Shown: one piece after another, positions 52,299-61,382 of the stretch
Layout of the letters: each line of letters opens with the position of its first letter
Position numbering within the stretch: the stretch's first letter is position 1
Source: Sphingomonadaceae bacterium
Lineage (GTDB): Bacteria > Pseudomonadota > Alphaproteobacteria > Sphingomonadales > Sphingomonadaceae
Direction of reading: 5' to 3'
Assembly (NCBI GenBank): GCA_019239915.1
Contig: JAFAZF010000011.1
Span: forward strand, 62,001-126,000
Length of the DNA stretch: 64,000 nucleotides
Program-made: the position numbers and the translations under genes
Notes under the pieces: generated by a model
What the model was told of the DNA's origin: nothing
What the model saw: the letters and a program-made list of their open reading frames with translations, nothing else
Database searches by the model: none

Positions 52299-53468
52299 AT
52301 GGCGGCGCAAGCGAACGATCCTCCGGACTTCGAGATCGACGGCAACCGACTGACACCGATTGTCGCGGGAGAGGCGCGACTGGCGGCGCTGGTCACGCTG
52401 ATCGAAAGCGCGCGATCGAACGTGCGGCTGCTCTACTATATCTACTGCGACGATGCTGCCGGGCAGCGGGTGCGTGCCGCGCTGGAGGCGGCGCAGGTGC
52501 GTGGCGTCGCGGTGTCGCTGATCCTCGACGGCTTCGGCAGCGACGGCACCGATCCGCATTTCTTCGATCGCCTGCTCGAGGCCGGCGCCGACGTCTGTCG
52601 CTTCATCCCACGCTGGGGTCGTAGCTATCTGCTGCGCAATCACCAGAAGCTCGCCATCGCCGACGAGGAGCGCGCGCTGGTCGGCGGCTTCAACATCTCG
52701 AACGCCTATTTCGACGATGGACCGGAGGGATGGCGCGACTTCGGACTGCAGGTTGAAGGGCCGGCGGCCCGCCACCTCGTCCGCTATTTCGATCTCATCG
52801 CGCGCTGGACGCACCATCGCCGTGCCCGCGTCCGCACGCTGCGCCGCGCGCTCAGGCGCTGGAGCCAGCCCGAGGGCGACGTGCGCTGGCTGCTCGGCGG
52901 GCCGACGCGGCGACTTTCGCCTTGGGCGCGTGCGGTGCGGCGCGATCTGCTCGTGGCGAAGCGCTGCGACATCGTTGCCGCCTATTTCGCGCCCAATCCC
53001 GGAATGCTGCGCAAGCTCGAGCGCATCGCTCGGCGCGGCGGCGCGGCGCGGGTGATGACCGCGGCACGCTCCGACAATCTCACCACGATCGCGGCGGCGC
53101 GACACTGCTACCGCAGGCTGCTCAAACGTGGCGTCGCGATCTCCGAATATCAGCGCAGCCGGCTCCACACCAAGCTGTTCGTGATCGATGACGCGGTCCA
53201 CGTCGGTTCGGCCAATTTCGACATGCGGAGCCTTTATCTCAATCTCGAGCTGATGCTGCGCGTGGAGGATGCCGCCTTCGCGACGCATATGCGCGGCTAT
53301 GTCGAGGGGGAGATCGACGACGCGCGGCCGATCACCGCCGCGCTGCTCGACGAGCGCGCGGGCTGGTTCGACCGGCTACGGTGGAGCATCGCCTATTTTA
53401 TCGTCGCGGTGTTCGATCCGGCACTGACGCGGCGCTTCAGCCTGGGCGCGGGGCGGGGCGAGCTTTGA
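52299..53468 (+). CDS. Phospholipase D-type phosphatidyltransferase (cardiolipin synthase-like)
   Basis: A 389-aa protein with two HKD motifs: NHQKLAIADEERALVGGFN (His115, Lys117, Asp122) and LHTKLFVIDDAVHVGSANFD near the C-terminus. It lacks the N-terminal membrane helices of ClsA, resembling ClsB/ClsC-type synthases. It probably joins phosphatidyl groups to make cardiolipin or a related lipid. A C-terminal WSIAYFIVAVFDPAL segment is hydrophobic. ATG 52299 was chosen; the reading frame extends to TTG 52263. Divergent from rpoZ. Confidence 0.85.
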   Translation: MAAQANDPPDFEIDGNRLTPIVAGEARLAALVTLIESARSNVRLLYYIYCDDAAGQRVRAALEAAQVRGVAVSLILDGFGSDGTDPHFFDRLLEAGADVCRFIPRWGRSYLLRNHQKLAIADEERALVGGFNISNAYFDDGPEGWRDFGLQVEGPAARHLVRYFDLIARWTHHRRARVRTLRRALRRWSQPEGDVRWLLGGPTRRLSPWARAVRRDLLVAKRCDIVAAYFAPNPGMLRKLERIARRGGAARVMTAARSDNLTTIAAARHCYRRLLKRGVAISEYQRSRLHTKLFVIDDAVHVGSANFDMRSLYLNLELMLRVEDAAFATHMRGYVEGEIDDARPITAALLDERAGWFDRLRWSIAYFIVAVFDPALTRRFSLGAGRGEL

Positions 53469-53488
53469 ACCTCCGCGATCCGATCGGC

Positions 53489-53570
53489 GTCACCCCAGCG
53501 GAAGCTGCGATCTCAAGCGATTGAGAGTGACCGGCCGCGCGCGATCCCACCTTTCACTAGGATGACGGGT
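53489..53570. repeat. Degenerate intergenic repeat of the GTCACCCC/GGATGACG type
   Basis: GTCACCCCAGCGGAAGCTG at the left and CACCTTTCACTAGGATGACG at the right, with a CTCAAGCGATTGAG hairpin inside. It resembles a common alphaproteobacterial intergenic palindrome and separates convergent genes. Confidence 0.55.
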
Positions 53571-53578
53571 TTTTGGCG

Positions 53579-54193
53579 TCAGTCCTTCCACGCCCAATAG
53601 AGCTGGCAGGGCGGCACGTTGATGAGCTCGAAGCCATGGTCGATGCGGTCGAAATGCGGGCTCAGGAAATCGCGGACCTTAGGGCTGAACTGGTAGACGA
53701 GGAAGGCGCCGCCGGGGCGAATCGCCTCGTAGGTCTCGCGCGCGATGTGCGGACCGACGCCGGGCGGTAGCGTCGAGAACGGCAGGCCGGAGAGCGCATA
53801 GTCGGCATGGTCGTGGCCGAGTTCGGCGATCAACGCGCGCACGTCGGCGGCGGAGCCGTGCGCGAGCTTGAGGCGGCTGTCGCTGATCCGGCGACGCAGA
53901 TAATCGATGAAGTCGGGGTTGGTATCGATCGCGAGCAGCGTCGCGTCAGGCGCCAGCCGGTCGAGCACCGGCTGCGTGAAGGTGCCGACGCCGGGACCAT
54001 ATTCGACGAACAGCTTGGTGTTCGCCCAGTCGACCGGGGCCAGCATCTTCTCGATACACTGCTTCGAGGACGGAATGATCGATCCGACCATCACCGGATG
54101 CTTGAGGAAGCCCTTGAAGAACATGCCGAGCGGACCGTTGGGCTGGCGGCGCGAGGACCTCTCGACGGCCGTCTCGGCGGGGAACCCGATCAT
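53579..54193 (-). CDS. SAM-dependent methyltransferase, phospholipid N-methyltransferase-like
   Basis: A 204-aa cytoplasmic protein. FFKGFLKHPVMVGSIIPSSK at the N-terminus, then the SAM motif VEYGPGVGTFTQPVLDRLAP (about residues 64-83). AIDTNPDFIDYLRRR and YALSGLPFSTLPP follow. This arrangement is that of PmtA-type enzymes that methylate phosphatidylethanolamine and of KsgA-like relatives. ATG 54193 was chosen because GGAG lies 6 bases upstream. The longer frame to 54301 has no such site. Next to a phospholipase-D-type gene, it suggests a lipid-modification pair. Confidence 0.75.
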   Translation of the reverse strand: MIGFPAETAVERSSRRQPNGPLGMFFKGFLKHPVMVGSIIPSSKQCIEKMLAPVDWANTKLFVEYGPGVGTFTQPVLDRLAPDATLLAIDTNPDFIDYLRRRISDSRLKLAHGSAADVRALIAELGHDHADYALSGLPFSTLPPGVGPHIARETYEAIRPGGAFLVYQFSPKVRDFLSPHFDRIDHGFELINVPPCQLYWAWKD

Positions 54194-54357
54194 CACATCT
54201 CCACCAGCTTGCCGCATTACCGTAACGACGGCGTCATCGCCCGTTCGCAAATGCCCGGCCGGATGGCAAGTTCCGGGGGCGCCCGGTGGGGTATGCGTCA
54301 TCTACGGTTCATCGCGGGAAGTGGGCGGCTGGTCTCAGCGAAGGTCCAAACCTCCGC

Positions 54358-54442
54358 CGTCACCCCGAACTTGATCCTGGGTCCCCCCGTCCTTCCGCCA
54401 GAAAGGAAGAAGCGGGCTGCCGGATTGGATCAGGCATGACGA
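54358..54442. repeat. Intergenic repeat of the GTCACCCCGAACTTGATC type
   Basis: The left arm GTCACCCCGAACTTGATCCT and right arm GGATCAGGCATGACGACC are diverged complements, with a CCTTCCGCCAGAAAGGAAG hairpin in the centre. It is the common alphaproteobacterial GTCATCCC/GGGATGAC palindrome in diverged form. Confidence 0.65.
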
Positions 54443-54453
54443 CCCGGTTGATG

Positions 54454-56763
54454 TCAGTCCGCCCCCTTCGGCCCGTGCGGCGTCAGCATGCCGGGGGCGA
54501 TGAAACCGATCGGCTGGATCGCGAGCGCGTCCTGCTTCAGCCGTGACGCCATCTGCTCGTAATCACGCTCCATCTCGGGCGTGACGCTGGCCCGCGTCTC
54601 GTCCAACGCATCCTCGAAGTTCGCCATCGTCACCTTGTCGCTGTCGAGCGACGAGCGTAGCGCGAACAGCCCGGCGCGACGGACGAGATCCTCGAGATCG
54701 GCGCCGGTGAACCGCTCCGTGCGGCGCGCGAGCGCATCGAGATCGACATCGTTGGCGAGCGGCATCTTGCTGGTGTGAATGCCGAGGATGCGGCGGCGCC
54801 CGCCCTCGTCGGGCACGGACACGTAGATGAGCTCATCGAACCGGCCCGGCCTGAGCAGCGCGGGATCGACGAGGTTCGGCCGATTGGTCGCGCCGATCAC
54901 CACGACCGACTGCAACTCCTCGAGCCCGTCCATCTCGGAGAGGATGGTGTTGACGACGCGCTCGGTCACCTGCGGCTCGCCCAGGCCGCCGCCGCGGGCG
55001 GGCACGAGGCTGTCGAGCTCGTCGATGAAGATCACCGTCGGGGCGACCTGCCGGGCACGGGCGAACAGCCGCGCGATCTGCTGCTCGCTCTCGCCATACC
55101 ATTTGGAGAGGAGGTCGCTCGACTTGGTGGCGATGAAGTTCGCCTCCGCCTCGCGCGCCACCGCCTTCGCGATCAGCGTCTTGCCGGTGCCCGGCGGGCC
55201 ATAGAGCAGGAAGCCCTTGGCCGGGCGGATGCCCATGCGGCGGAACGCATCGGGCCGCTTCAACGGCAGTTCGACGCCCTCGCGCAGCCGTTCGCGGGCA
55301 TCGTCAAGGCCGCCGACATCGTCCCAGCGCACGTTCGGCACCTGCACCATCACCTCGCGCATCGCCGAAGGCTGGACGCGCTTCGCCGCCGCGAGGAAAT
55401 CGTCGCGGGTGACGGAGAGCTCCTCGAGCACGTCCGCCGGGATGGTGCGCTCCTCGAGGTTGAGCTTGGGCATGATGCGGCGCACCGCCTCGATCGCCGC
55501 CTCGCGACACAGGGCGGCGAGGTCGGCGCCGACAAAGCCGTAGGTGGTGCGCGCCAGCTCCCCGAGGTCGACGCCGTCGGCGAGGGGCATGCCGCGCGTG
55601 TGGATGCCGAGGATCTCGCGGCGGCCACGCTCGTCGGGCACGCCGATCACGATCTCGCGATCGAACCGGCCTGGACGACGGAGCGCTTCGTCGATCGCCT
55701 CGGGCCGATTGGTCGCGGCGATGATGACGACGTTGGCGCGCTTCTCGAGCCCGTCCATCAGCGTCAGCAGCTGGGCCACGAGCCGCTTCTCGGCCTCGCC
55801 GGTGACCTGGCCGCGCTTCGGCGCGATCGAGTCGATCTCATCGATGAACACGATCGAAGGCGCGTTCTGCGTCGCCTCCTCGAAGATCTCGCGAAGCCGC
55901 TTCTCGCTCTCGCCATAGGCGGAGCCCATGATCTCCGGACCATTGATCAGGAAGAATTGCGCGTCGCTCTCGTTGGCGACCGCACGCGCGAGCCGCGTCT
56001 TGCCGGTGCCGGGCGGCCCATGGAGCAGTACGCCCTTCGGCGGCTCGACGCCAAGCCGTTCGAAGAGTTCCGGGTAGCGCAGCGGCAGCTCGACCATCTC
56101 GCGAATCTGGTCGATCGTGTCGCCTAAGCCGCCGAGATCGTCATAGGTGACGTCGGCGCGGCGGCTGTCACCCTTGGGCTCGACATATTCGGCGCGCAAC
56201 TCGACCTCAGTCTCACCGTCGATGTGAACGATGCCTTTGGGTACCGTCGAGATGACGGCGAGCCGGATCTCCTGCAGCGCATAGGCCGGCCGGTTGAGCA
56301 TCTGGCGGAGCTGTGGCGGGATGCCGTCCTGGTCGAGCCGCTGCTGGCCTGTCGTGGCGATGATGTCGCCGGCGGTGAGCGGCTGCATCTGGAAGCTTCG
56401 CTTGAGTGCTTGCCCCGAGCCCTGAAGGCGGAGGTTCTGCTGCGCGGGGGCGAACACGACGCGCTGCGCGGGCCGCGATTCGCCTTTGCGCACCTCGACG
56501 AAGTCACCTGAGCCGACGCCGGCGTTGGCACGCTGCAGGCCGTCGAGACGGAGGATGTCGAGCCCTTCGTCCTCGGCGTAGGGCAGTACCGCACGCGCCG
56601 GCGTCGAGCGCTTGCCGACGATCTCGACGACGTCGCCTTCGGCGAGGCCGAGCGCCTGCATCGTCACGCGTGAAAGCCGCGCGAGGCCATGGCCGCTGTC
56701 GTCCGGTCGCGCATTGGCAACCTGCAGCTTGCGCGTGTTGGGCTGGTTCTCGGCGTCGGCCAT
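54454..56763 (-). CDS. CDC48/VCP-type AAA ATPase
   Basis: A 769-aa double-ring unfoldase. An N domain (residues 1-195, beta-barrel-like with [17 protein letters not shown]) precedes two AAA modules. D1 has Walker A GPPGTGKT at 249-256 and Walker [10 protein letters not shown] at 303-311. D2 has Walker A at 522-529 and Walker [10 protein letters not shown] at 576-584. Both have the sensor and arginine-finger segments ([19 protein letters not shown] and [19 protein letters not shown]). CDC48 extracts or unfolds proteins in eukaryotes and archaea; the bacterial role is unknown to me. No partner such as UFD1 is nearby. Confidence 0.93.
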   Translation of the reverse strand: MADAENQPNTRKLQVANARPDDSGHGLARLSRVTMQALGLAEGDVVEIVGKRSTPARAVLPYAEDEGLDILRLDGLQRANAGVGSGDFVEVRKGESRPAQRVVFAPAQQNLRLQGSGQALKRSFQMQPLTAGDIIATTGQQRLDQDGIPPQLRQMLNRPAYALQEIRLAVISTVPKGIVHIDGETEVELRAEYVEPKGDSRRADVTYDDLGGLGDTIDQIREMVELPLRYPELFERLGVEPPKGVLLHGPPGTGKTRLARAVANESDAQFFLINGPEIMGSAYGESEKRLREIFEEATQNAPSIVFIDEIDSIAPKRGQVTGEAEKRLVAQLLTLMDGLEKRANVVIIAATNRPEAIDEALRRPGRFDREIVIGVPDERGRREILGIHTRGMPLADGVDLGELARTTYGFVGADLAALCREAAIEAVRRIMPKLNLEERTIPADVLEELSVTRDDFLAAAKRVQPSAMREVMVQVPNVRWDDVGGLDDARERLREGVELPLKRPDAFRRMGIRPAKGFLLYGPPGTGKTLIAKAVAREAEANFIATKSSDLLSKWYGESEQQIARLFARARQVAPTVIFIDELDSLVPARGGGLGEPQVTERVVNTILSEMDGLEELQSVVVIGATNRPNLVDPALLRPGRFDELIYVSVPDEGGRRRILGIHTSKMPLANDVDLDALARRTERFTGADLEDLVRRAGLFALRSSLDSDKVTMANFEDALDETRASVTPEMERDYEQMASRLKQDALAIQPIGFIAPGMLTPHGPKGAD

Positions 56764-56977
56764 GTTTGTCCCGCTCCTAGTCGTTACGCGCCAGATAGGG
56801 GCTCAACGACGATCGCGCGAGAGGGTGCCGCGTAGTAGCGCTCACTGGCCGATTAAGCATGTGCAGATGCGAAATATTCATCCTAAGCTTGCTTTTCGTT
56901 AGTCGCTTCTGCATCCAGTTGCAGAGCAAGACCTGCTTGGAACAGCGTTTCCAATCGAACGTTCTGTCGTTATTGCA

Positions 56978-57922
56978 GTGCACAAAAGTTGTGTGTGCGT
57001 TACGTCATGCGAGGAGGATATTCTGCGCAGGCTGCCGCCGCTGACTGCTATCGAGGCTTTCGTCCAGGTCGCGCGCCTGGGCTCGGTGAAGGCCGCCGCC
57101 GAGGAACTCGCGCTGTCCTCGCCTGCGCTCAGCCGACGCATCCAGGCGCTCGAGCGGTTCGTCGGCCGCCGCCTCTTCGAGCGGCGCCACCAGGCGATGG
57201 CCCTGAATCAGGAAGGCGAACAGTTGCTCGCGCGAATCGCGCCGGCGCTGGATGCGCTCGGCGAGGCGATCGGCACCGCGACCGGCGAGAATGCGCTCCA
57301 GCGGCTACGGCTCGGCGTGCTGCCGCTGTTCGCCTCGCAACGGCTGATGGGCCGCTTGCCGGATCTCAAGCGCCGCCATCCCGACCTGCATCTCGATATC
57401 GATACCGCCAGCCACGCGCTGGCGCGACTTGGCGACGGGATCGACGCCGCGATCGTGCTCGCGCGCGAAATCGAACCGACGCTCTACAGCCAGCGCCTCG
57501 GCGATTGCCGCGTCGTGCCGATCGCGGCCCGCACGCTGGCGGTGAGCGGCGCACCCTTGCGCAAGCCGGACCAGCTGACCGACGCGACGATCCTGCTCCA
57601 TCGCGACATGCCCGAGACCTTCTCGAGCTGGCGCGACGCGATCGGCTTGCCCGATCTCGAGCCGGCGGCGATCGACCACTTCGATTCGGGCCAGCTGATG
57701 CTCGAAGCCGCCGCTGGCGGTCTCGGTGTTGCCTTCATGCTCGATCTGCATTTGGAAGGCGCGAACGATCCGCGGCTGATCAGCCCGTTCGACTATGATG
57801 TCGCGAGCCCCTACAGCTACTGGTTCGCCTGCCGCCGCAGCGCGCTGTCTTACCAGCCGGTGCGCCTGTTCCACGATTGGCTGATCGCGGACAAGCGCCA
57901 GCCCGAGCGCGCGGCGGCCTGA
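56978..57922 (+). CDS. LysR-family transcriptional regulator (GcvA-like)
   Basis: A 314-aa frame from GTG 56978. The winged helix-turn-helix is AIEAFVQVARLGSVKAAAEE through SSPALSRRIQALERFVGRRL. The C-terminal half is the periplasmic-binding-like effector domain (LRLGVLPLFASQRLMGRLP onward). The natural start is unclear: GAGGAGG at 57011-57017 is best placed for ATT 57020 or CTG 57023, which would open as LRRLPPLTAIEAF, the usual LysR N-terminus. Divergent from the CDC48-type gene over about 200 bases. Confidence 0.85.
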   Translation: MHKSCVCVTSCEEDILRRLPPLTAIEAFVQVARLGSVKAAAEELALSSPALSRRIQALERFVGRRLFERRHQAMALNQEGEQLLARIAPALDALGEAIGTATGENALQRLRLGVLPLFASQRLMGRLPDLKRRHPDLHLDIDTASHALARLGDGIDAAIVLAREIEPTLYSQRLGDCRVVPIAARTLAVSGAPLRKPDQLTDATILLHRDMPETFSSWRDAIGLPDLEPAAIDHFDSGQLMLEAAAGGLGVAFMLDLHLEGANDPRLISPFDYDVASPYSYWFACRRSALSYQPVRLFHDWLIADKRQPERAAA

Positions 57923-57929
57923 TCTGACC

Positions 57930-58034
57930 GGCTCCCCTTCCTGGAAGGAAGGGGCTGGGAGCGGGTAGATTGCGGTGGGCCCCCGCTTCGATAGCAGCCC
58001 GCCCCTCAATCCCCCTCCTTTCAAGGGAAGGGAA
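57930..58034. repeat. Palindromic intergenic repeat, CTCCCCTTCC type
   Basis: CTCCCCTTCCTGGAAGGAAGGGG is a hairpin at the left and CCCCCTCCTTTCAAGGGAAGGG at the right. A middle part of GGTGGGCCCCCGC type is present. It lies between convergent genes and may be a transcription terminator for both. Confidence 0.7.
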
Positions 58035-58039
58035 GGCGA

Positions 58040-58519
58040 TCAGGCGTCTGCGGCAACCTTCGCGCTGACGATCTTGCCCGGGGTCCCCGGCGGTTCGCCC
58101 TTGGGCAGCGCGTCGACCGTCTCCATGCCCGAGACGACCTCTCCCCAGACGGTATATTGGCGATCGAGGAAGGTCGCGTCGTCGAAGCAGATGAAGAACT
58201 GGCTGTTCGCTGAATTGGGGTTCTGCGAACGTGCCATCGAGCAGATGCCGCGTACATGCGGCTCGGCGGAGAATTCGGCCTTGAGGTTGGGCTTGTCAGA
58301 GCCGCCCATGCCGGTGCCCGACGGATCGCCGCCCTGCGCCATGAAGCCCGGGATGACGCGGTGGAACACGACGCCGTCGTAGAAGCCGTCGCGTGCCAGC
58401 TCCTTGATCCGGGCGACATGCTCGGGCGCGAGATCGGGGCGCAGCCGGATGACGACGTCGCCGGTGCCGCTGCCGGTTTCGAGCGTCAGCGTAAGTGTGT
58501 TCTCGGGATCGTCTGCCAT
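58040..58519 (-). CDS. Peptidyl-prolyl cis-trans isomerase (cyclophilin type)
   Basis: Catalyses proline isomerisation in the cytoplasm. The protein is 159 aa, single-domain, with no signal peptide. The active-site segment is FYDGVVFHRVIPGFMAQGGD (residues about 47-66), with the FHRVIPGFMAQGGDP core and NSQFFICFDDATFLDRQYTV. The ATG is on the minus strand with a short A-rich leader. It is monocistronic and followed by a repeat. Confidence 0.93.
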   Translation of the reverse strand: MADDPENTLTLTLETGSGTGDVVIRLRPDLAPEHVARIKELARDGFYDGVVFHRVIPGFMAQGGDPSGTGMGGSDKPNLKAEFSAEPHVRGICSMARSQNPNSANSQFFICFDDATFLDRQYTVWGEVVSGMETVDALPKGEPPGTPGKIVSAKVAADA

Positions 58520-58549
58520 GATCTAACTCCTCTAGAAAACCAGGATATC

Positions 58550-58656
58550 CGTTCGCCCTGAGCGAAGTCGAAGCCTGTCCTGAGCTGCGCCGAAGGGGGC
58601 TGTTCTTTCTTTTCGATCAAGAAGGACGGTGCTTCGACAAGCTCAGCACGAGCGGT
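58550..58656. repeat. Palindromic intergenic repeat, family A (long copy 7)
   Basis: CCGTTCGCCCTGAGCGAAGT at the left and CTTCGACAAGCTCAGCACGA at the right. The centre carries an extra GTCCTGAGCTGCGCCGAAGG segment, as if the copy had gained an insert. It sits between the cyclophilin and monooxygenase genes. Confidence 0.85.
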
Positions 58657-58672
58657 TGGTTTGAACGTGGCC

Positions 58673-59701
58673 CTACGCAGCCGCGGCGGCGGACGCCAGC
58701 CCGAAGGCGCGTGCGACCAGCTCGTAGCTGCGCACGCGTGCGGCATGATCGGGCAGGATGTTGACGAGCATCACCTCGTCCGCGCCGTACAGCCGTGCGA
58801 CCGCTTCGATCTCCATGCGGACCTGTTCGCCGGTGCCGAGCGTCATCCGCCGCCGGCGCCGGGAGGCATGCGGATTGGCCTCCGTCCAGGCGATCGCCTC
58901 TTCGACCGACGGCACCGCAATCAGCTGCCCCTGCAGCATGTGCGCGAACATCATAACCGAGGGCAGAGCCAGCCGCTCGGCCTCGGCCAGCGTCGGCGCG
59001 GCGATCGCCCAGGTCGCGACCATCACGTAAGGCGAGGCGAGCATCGCCGAGGGTCGGAAGACGCGCCGGTAATGCTGCGTGAGCTCGGCGCCGTCGGAAT
59101 TGATGAAATCGGCGAAGCAATAGGGCAGTCCGGCCTCGGCCGCCCAGCGCGCGCTGTCCGGCGAGGAGCCGAGCAGCCAGAGCGCGGGTGCGCCGCCGCC
59201 CGCCGGCAACGTCGCCCGCAGCGCTGCGAAGGGATGATCGTCGGGCAGGCCGCCACCGGGCGCGAGATAGGCGATCAGCTCCGCGAGCTGATTGGGAAAG
59301 TCGTCCGAGGGAATGCGCCGCGAGCGATCGCGCTGGAGCGCGAAGGCGGTGCGCTGATCGCTGCCGGGAGCGCGACCGAGGCCGAGATCGATGCGCTCGG
59401 GCGCCAACGCGCTCAGCAGGCTGAAGGTCTCGGCGACCTTGAACGGAGAATAATGCGGCAACATGATCCCGCCCGAGCCGACGCGGATCTGCCGCGTGGC
59501 GAGCGCGATCGGCCCGATCAGCGCCTCGGGCGCGGCGCCGGCGAGGCTAGGCGTGGCATGATGCTCGGCGAGCCAATACCGATGGTAGCCGAGCGCATCG
59601 CAGCTACGCGCGAGATCGAGCGTGTTGCGCACCGCCTCCGTCGCCGTGCTGCCCGCCGCGATCGGCGACTGGTCGAGAACGGAGAGGATCGGCGACGCCA
59701 T
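58673..59701 (-). CDS. Luciferase-like flavin monooxygenase (LLM family)
   Basis: A 342-aa TIM-barrel protein. The N-terminus reads SVLDQSPIAAGSTATEAVRNT and YHRYWLAEHHATPSLAG, the pattern of the MsnO8-like LLM subgroup. VGSGGIMLPHYSPFKVAE and RIDLGLGRAPGSDQRTAFAL follow; both are near-universal in it. It binds FMNH2 and oxidises unknown substrates. No flavin reductase gene is adjacent. ATG at 59701-59699. Confidence 0.9.
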   Translation of the reverse strand: MASPILSVLDQSPIAAGSTATEAVRNTLDLARSCDALGYHRYWLAEHHATPSLAGAAPEALIGPIALATRQIRVGSGGIMLPHYSPFKVAETFSLLSALAPERIDLGLGRAPGSDQRTAFALQRDRSRRIPSDDFPNQLAELIAYLAPGGGLPDDHPFAALRATLPAGGGAPALWLLGSSPDSARWAAEAGLPYCFADFINSDGAELTQHYRRVFRPSAMLASPYVMVATWAIAAPTLAEAERLALPSVMMFAHMLQGQLIAVPSVEEAIAWTEANPHASRRRRRMTLGTGEQVRMEIEAVARLYGADEVMLVNILPDHAARVRSYELVARAFGLASAAAAA

Positions 59702-59764
59702 CGTCCCGATCTAGGCACGCCGGCGCGCATTGAAAGCCCCCCGTGTTGCGCATAGAGCGGGTGA

Positions 59765-61300
59765 ATGGCCGAAGAGCCCCAGCCGATGCCGCCCTTCCAG
59801 CGTTCGATCGTCACGCTGGTCGTGATGGGTGCGACGCTGATCGTCATCCTCGATACGACCATCGCCAATGTCGCGTTGCCGCATATGAAGGCGGCGCTCT
59901 CGGCGACGCAGGACAGCATCTCCTGGGTGCTGACCTCCTACATCGTCGCCTCGGCGATCGCGACGCCGATCACCGGCTGGCTGACGGATCGGATCGGCCG
60001 CCGCCAGCTCTTCACCTTCGCGATCGTCGGGTTCACCCTTAGCTCGATGCTCTGCGGCGTTTCGGTATCGCTGGGGATGATGGTCCTCGCGCGGCTGCTG
60101 CAGGGGCTTTTCGGCGCGTGCATCGTGCCGCTGAGCCAGGCGATCATCTATGAGATCAACCCGCAAGAGCGCCATGCGCGGGCGATGGGCGTCTGGTCGA
60201 TGGGCATGATGCTCGGCCCGCTGCTCGGCCCCGTCGCCGGCGGCTGGCTGACGGATACCTGGTCGTGGCGCTGGTGCTTCTTCATCAACGTCCCGATCGG
60301 TGCGGTGACTGCGGCGGGCTCGTGGCTGATGCTGCCCAACAACCTGCGCCGGCGGCGGCGTTTCGACAGGTTCGGCTTCGCGCTGCTCGCGATCGCGTTG
60401 CTCGCGATGCAGCTCGTGCTCGATCGCGGCACCGATCGCGATTGGTTCCAGTCCACCGAGATCCAGATCGAGGCGGCGGTGATGGTCGCGGCACTCTGGA
60501 TGTTCATCGTCCATGTCTGCACGGCGCGCGGCGCGATCGTGCCGGCGGCGTTGTTCCGCAACCGCACCTACGTTTCCGCGCTGGTGCTCATCACCGTAAT
60601 CGGCGGCCTGGTCACTGCCGGCTCGGCGCTGCTCGCGCCGATGCTGCAAGGGATCATGGGCTATCCGGTGATGACCGCCGGTATTCTCGTCATGCCGCGC
60701 GGCGTAGGCCTCATCATCACCCTGCAGCTTGCGAGCCGGCTGATCGGCAAGGTCGATCCGCGGATACTGATGGGCGCCGGGCTCGTGCTTGCTGCCGTGT
60801 CGCTCTACATGATGACCGATCTGAGCCCGGACATGGGATCGCGGGTGATCATCGTTTCTGGCTTCATCCAGGGCCTGGGCATGGGCCTCGTGAGCATGCC
60901 GCTCAACCTTCTGGCCTTTTCCTCGGTCGAACCGCCGCTGCAGACGGAGGGTGCCTCCTTCTACAGTCTCATGCGCGGCCTTGGCGGCTCGATTACCATC
61001 TCTGTCACCTCCGCGATGCTCTCGCACAATATTCAGCAGAGCCACGCCGATCTCTCCGCCGGTGTCGATCCGACGGTGCAGCACGTGCTCGCCATGGGCC
61101 AGATCCAGAATATCGGACAGATTGGCGGGATGATCCCGTCCTTCCTCGATGTCATGATCAACCAGCAGGCCACGTTCATCGCCTATATCGACGATTATTG
61201 GGCGATGATGTGGTCGGTGATCTTCGTTCTGCCGCTGGTGCTGATCCTGCGACCGGTCAAGCGGCGCGGCGACATGGCCGCGATCGACATGGGGCACTGA
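59765..61300 (+). CDS. DHA2-family drug efflux transporter (EmrB-like)
   Basis: Proton-driven exporter of 511 aa with about 14 membrane helices. The motif-A segment is GWLTDRIGRRQLFTFAIVGF (residues about 77-96). LDTTIANVALPHMKAALSAT near the N-terminus is characteristic of DHA2. AMGVWSMGMMLGPLLGPVAG is motif C. No EmrA-type membrane-fusion gene is adjacent. Divergent from the monooxygenase gene by 63 bases. The next genes form a two-component system that could regulate it. Confidence 0.92.
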   Translation: MAEEPQPMPPFQRSIVTLVVMGATLIVILDTTIANVALPHMKAALSATQDSISWVLTSYIVASAIATPITGWLTDRIGRRQLFTFAIVGFTLSSMLCGVSVSLGMMVLARLLQGLFGACIVPLSQAIIYEINPQERHARAMGVWSMGMMLGPLLGPVAGGWLTDTWSWRWCFFINVPIGAVTAAGSWLMLPNNLRRRRRFDRFGFALLAIALLAMQLVLDRGTDRDWFQSTEIQIEAAVMVAALWMFIVHVCTARGAIVPAALFRNRTYVSALVLITVIGGLVTAGSALLAPMLQGIMGYPVMTAGILVMPRGVGLIITLQLASRLIGKVDPRILMGAGLVLAAVSLYMMTDLSPDMGSRVIIVSGFIQGLGMGLVSMPLNLLAFSSVEPPLQTEGASFYSLMRGLGGSITISVTSAMLSHNIQQSHADLSAGVDPTVQHVLAMGQIQNIGQIGGMIPSFLDVMINQQATFIAYIDDYWAMMWSVIFVLPLVLILRPVKRRGDMAAIDMGH

Positions 61301-61382
61301 CGCGGCGGCTGGCTGCCGGGCGAGTACGCGCCGACAAGGCCGCGCTTCATACGAGCGGTGAATTGCTTTAGAGCGACGCGCC

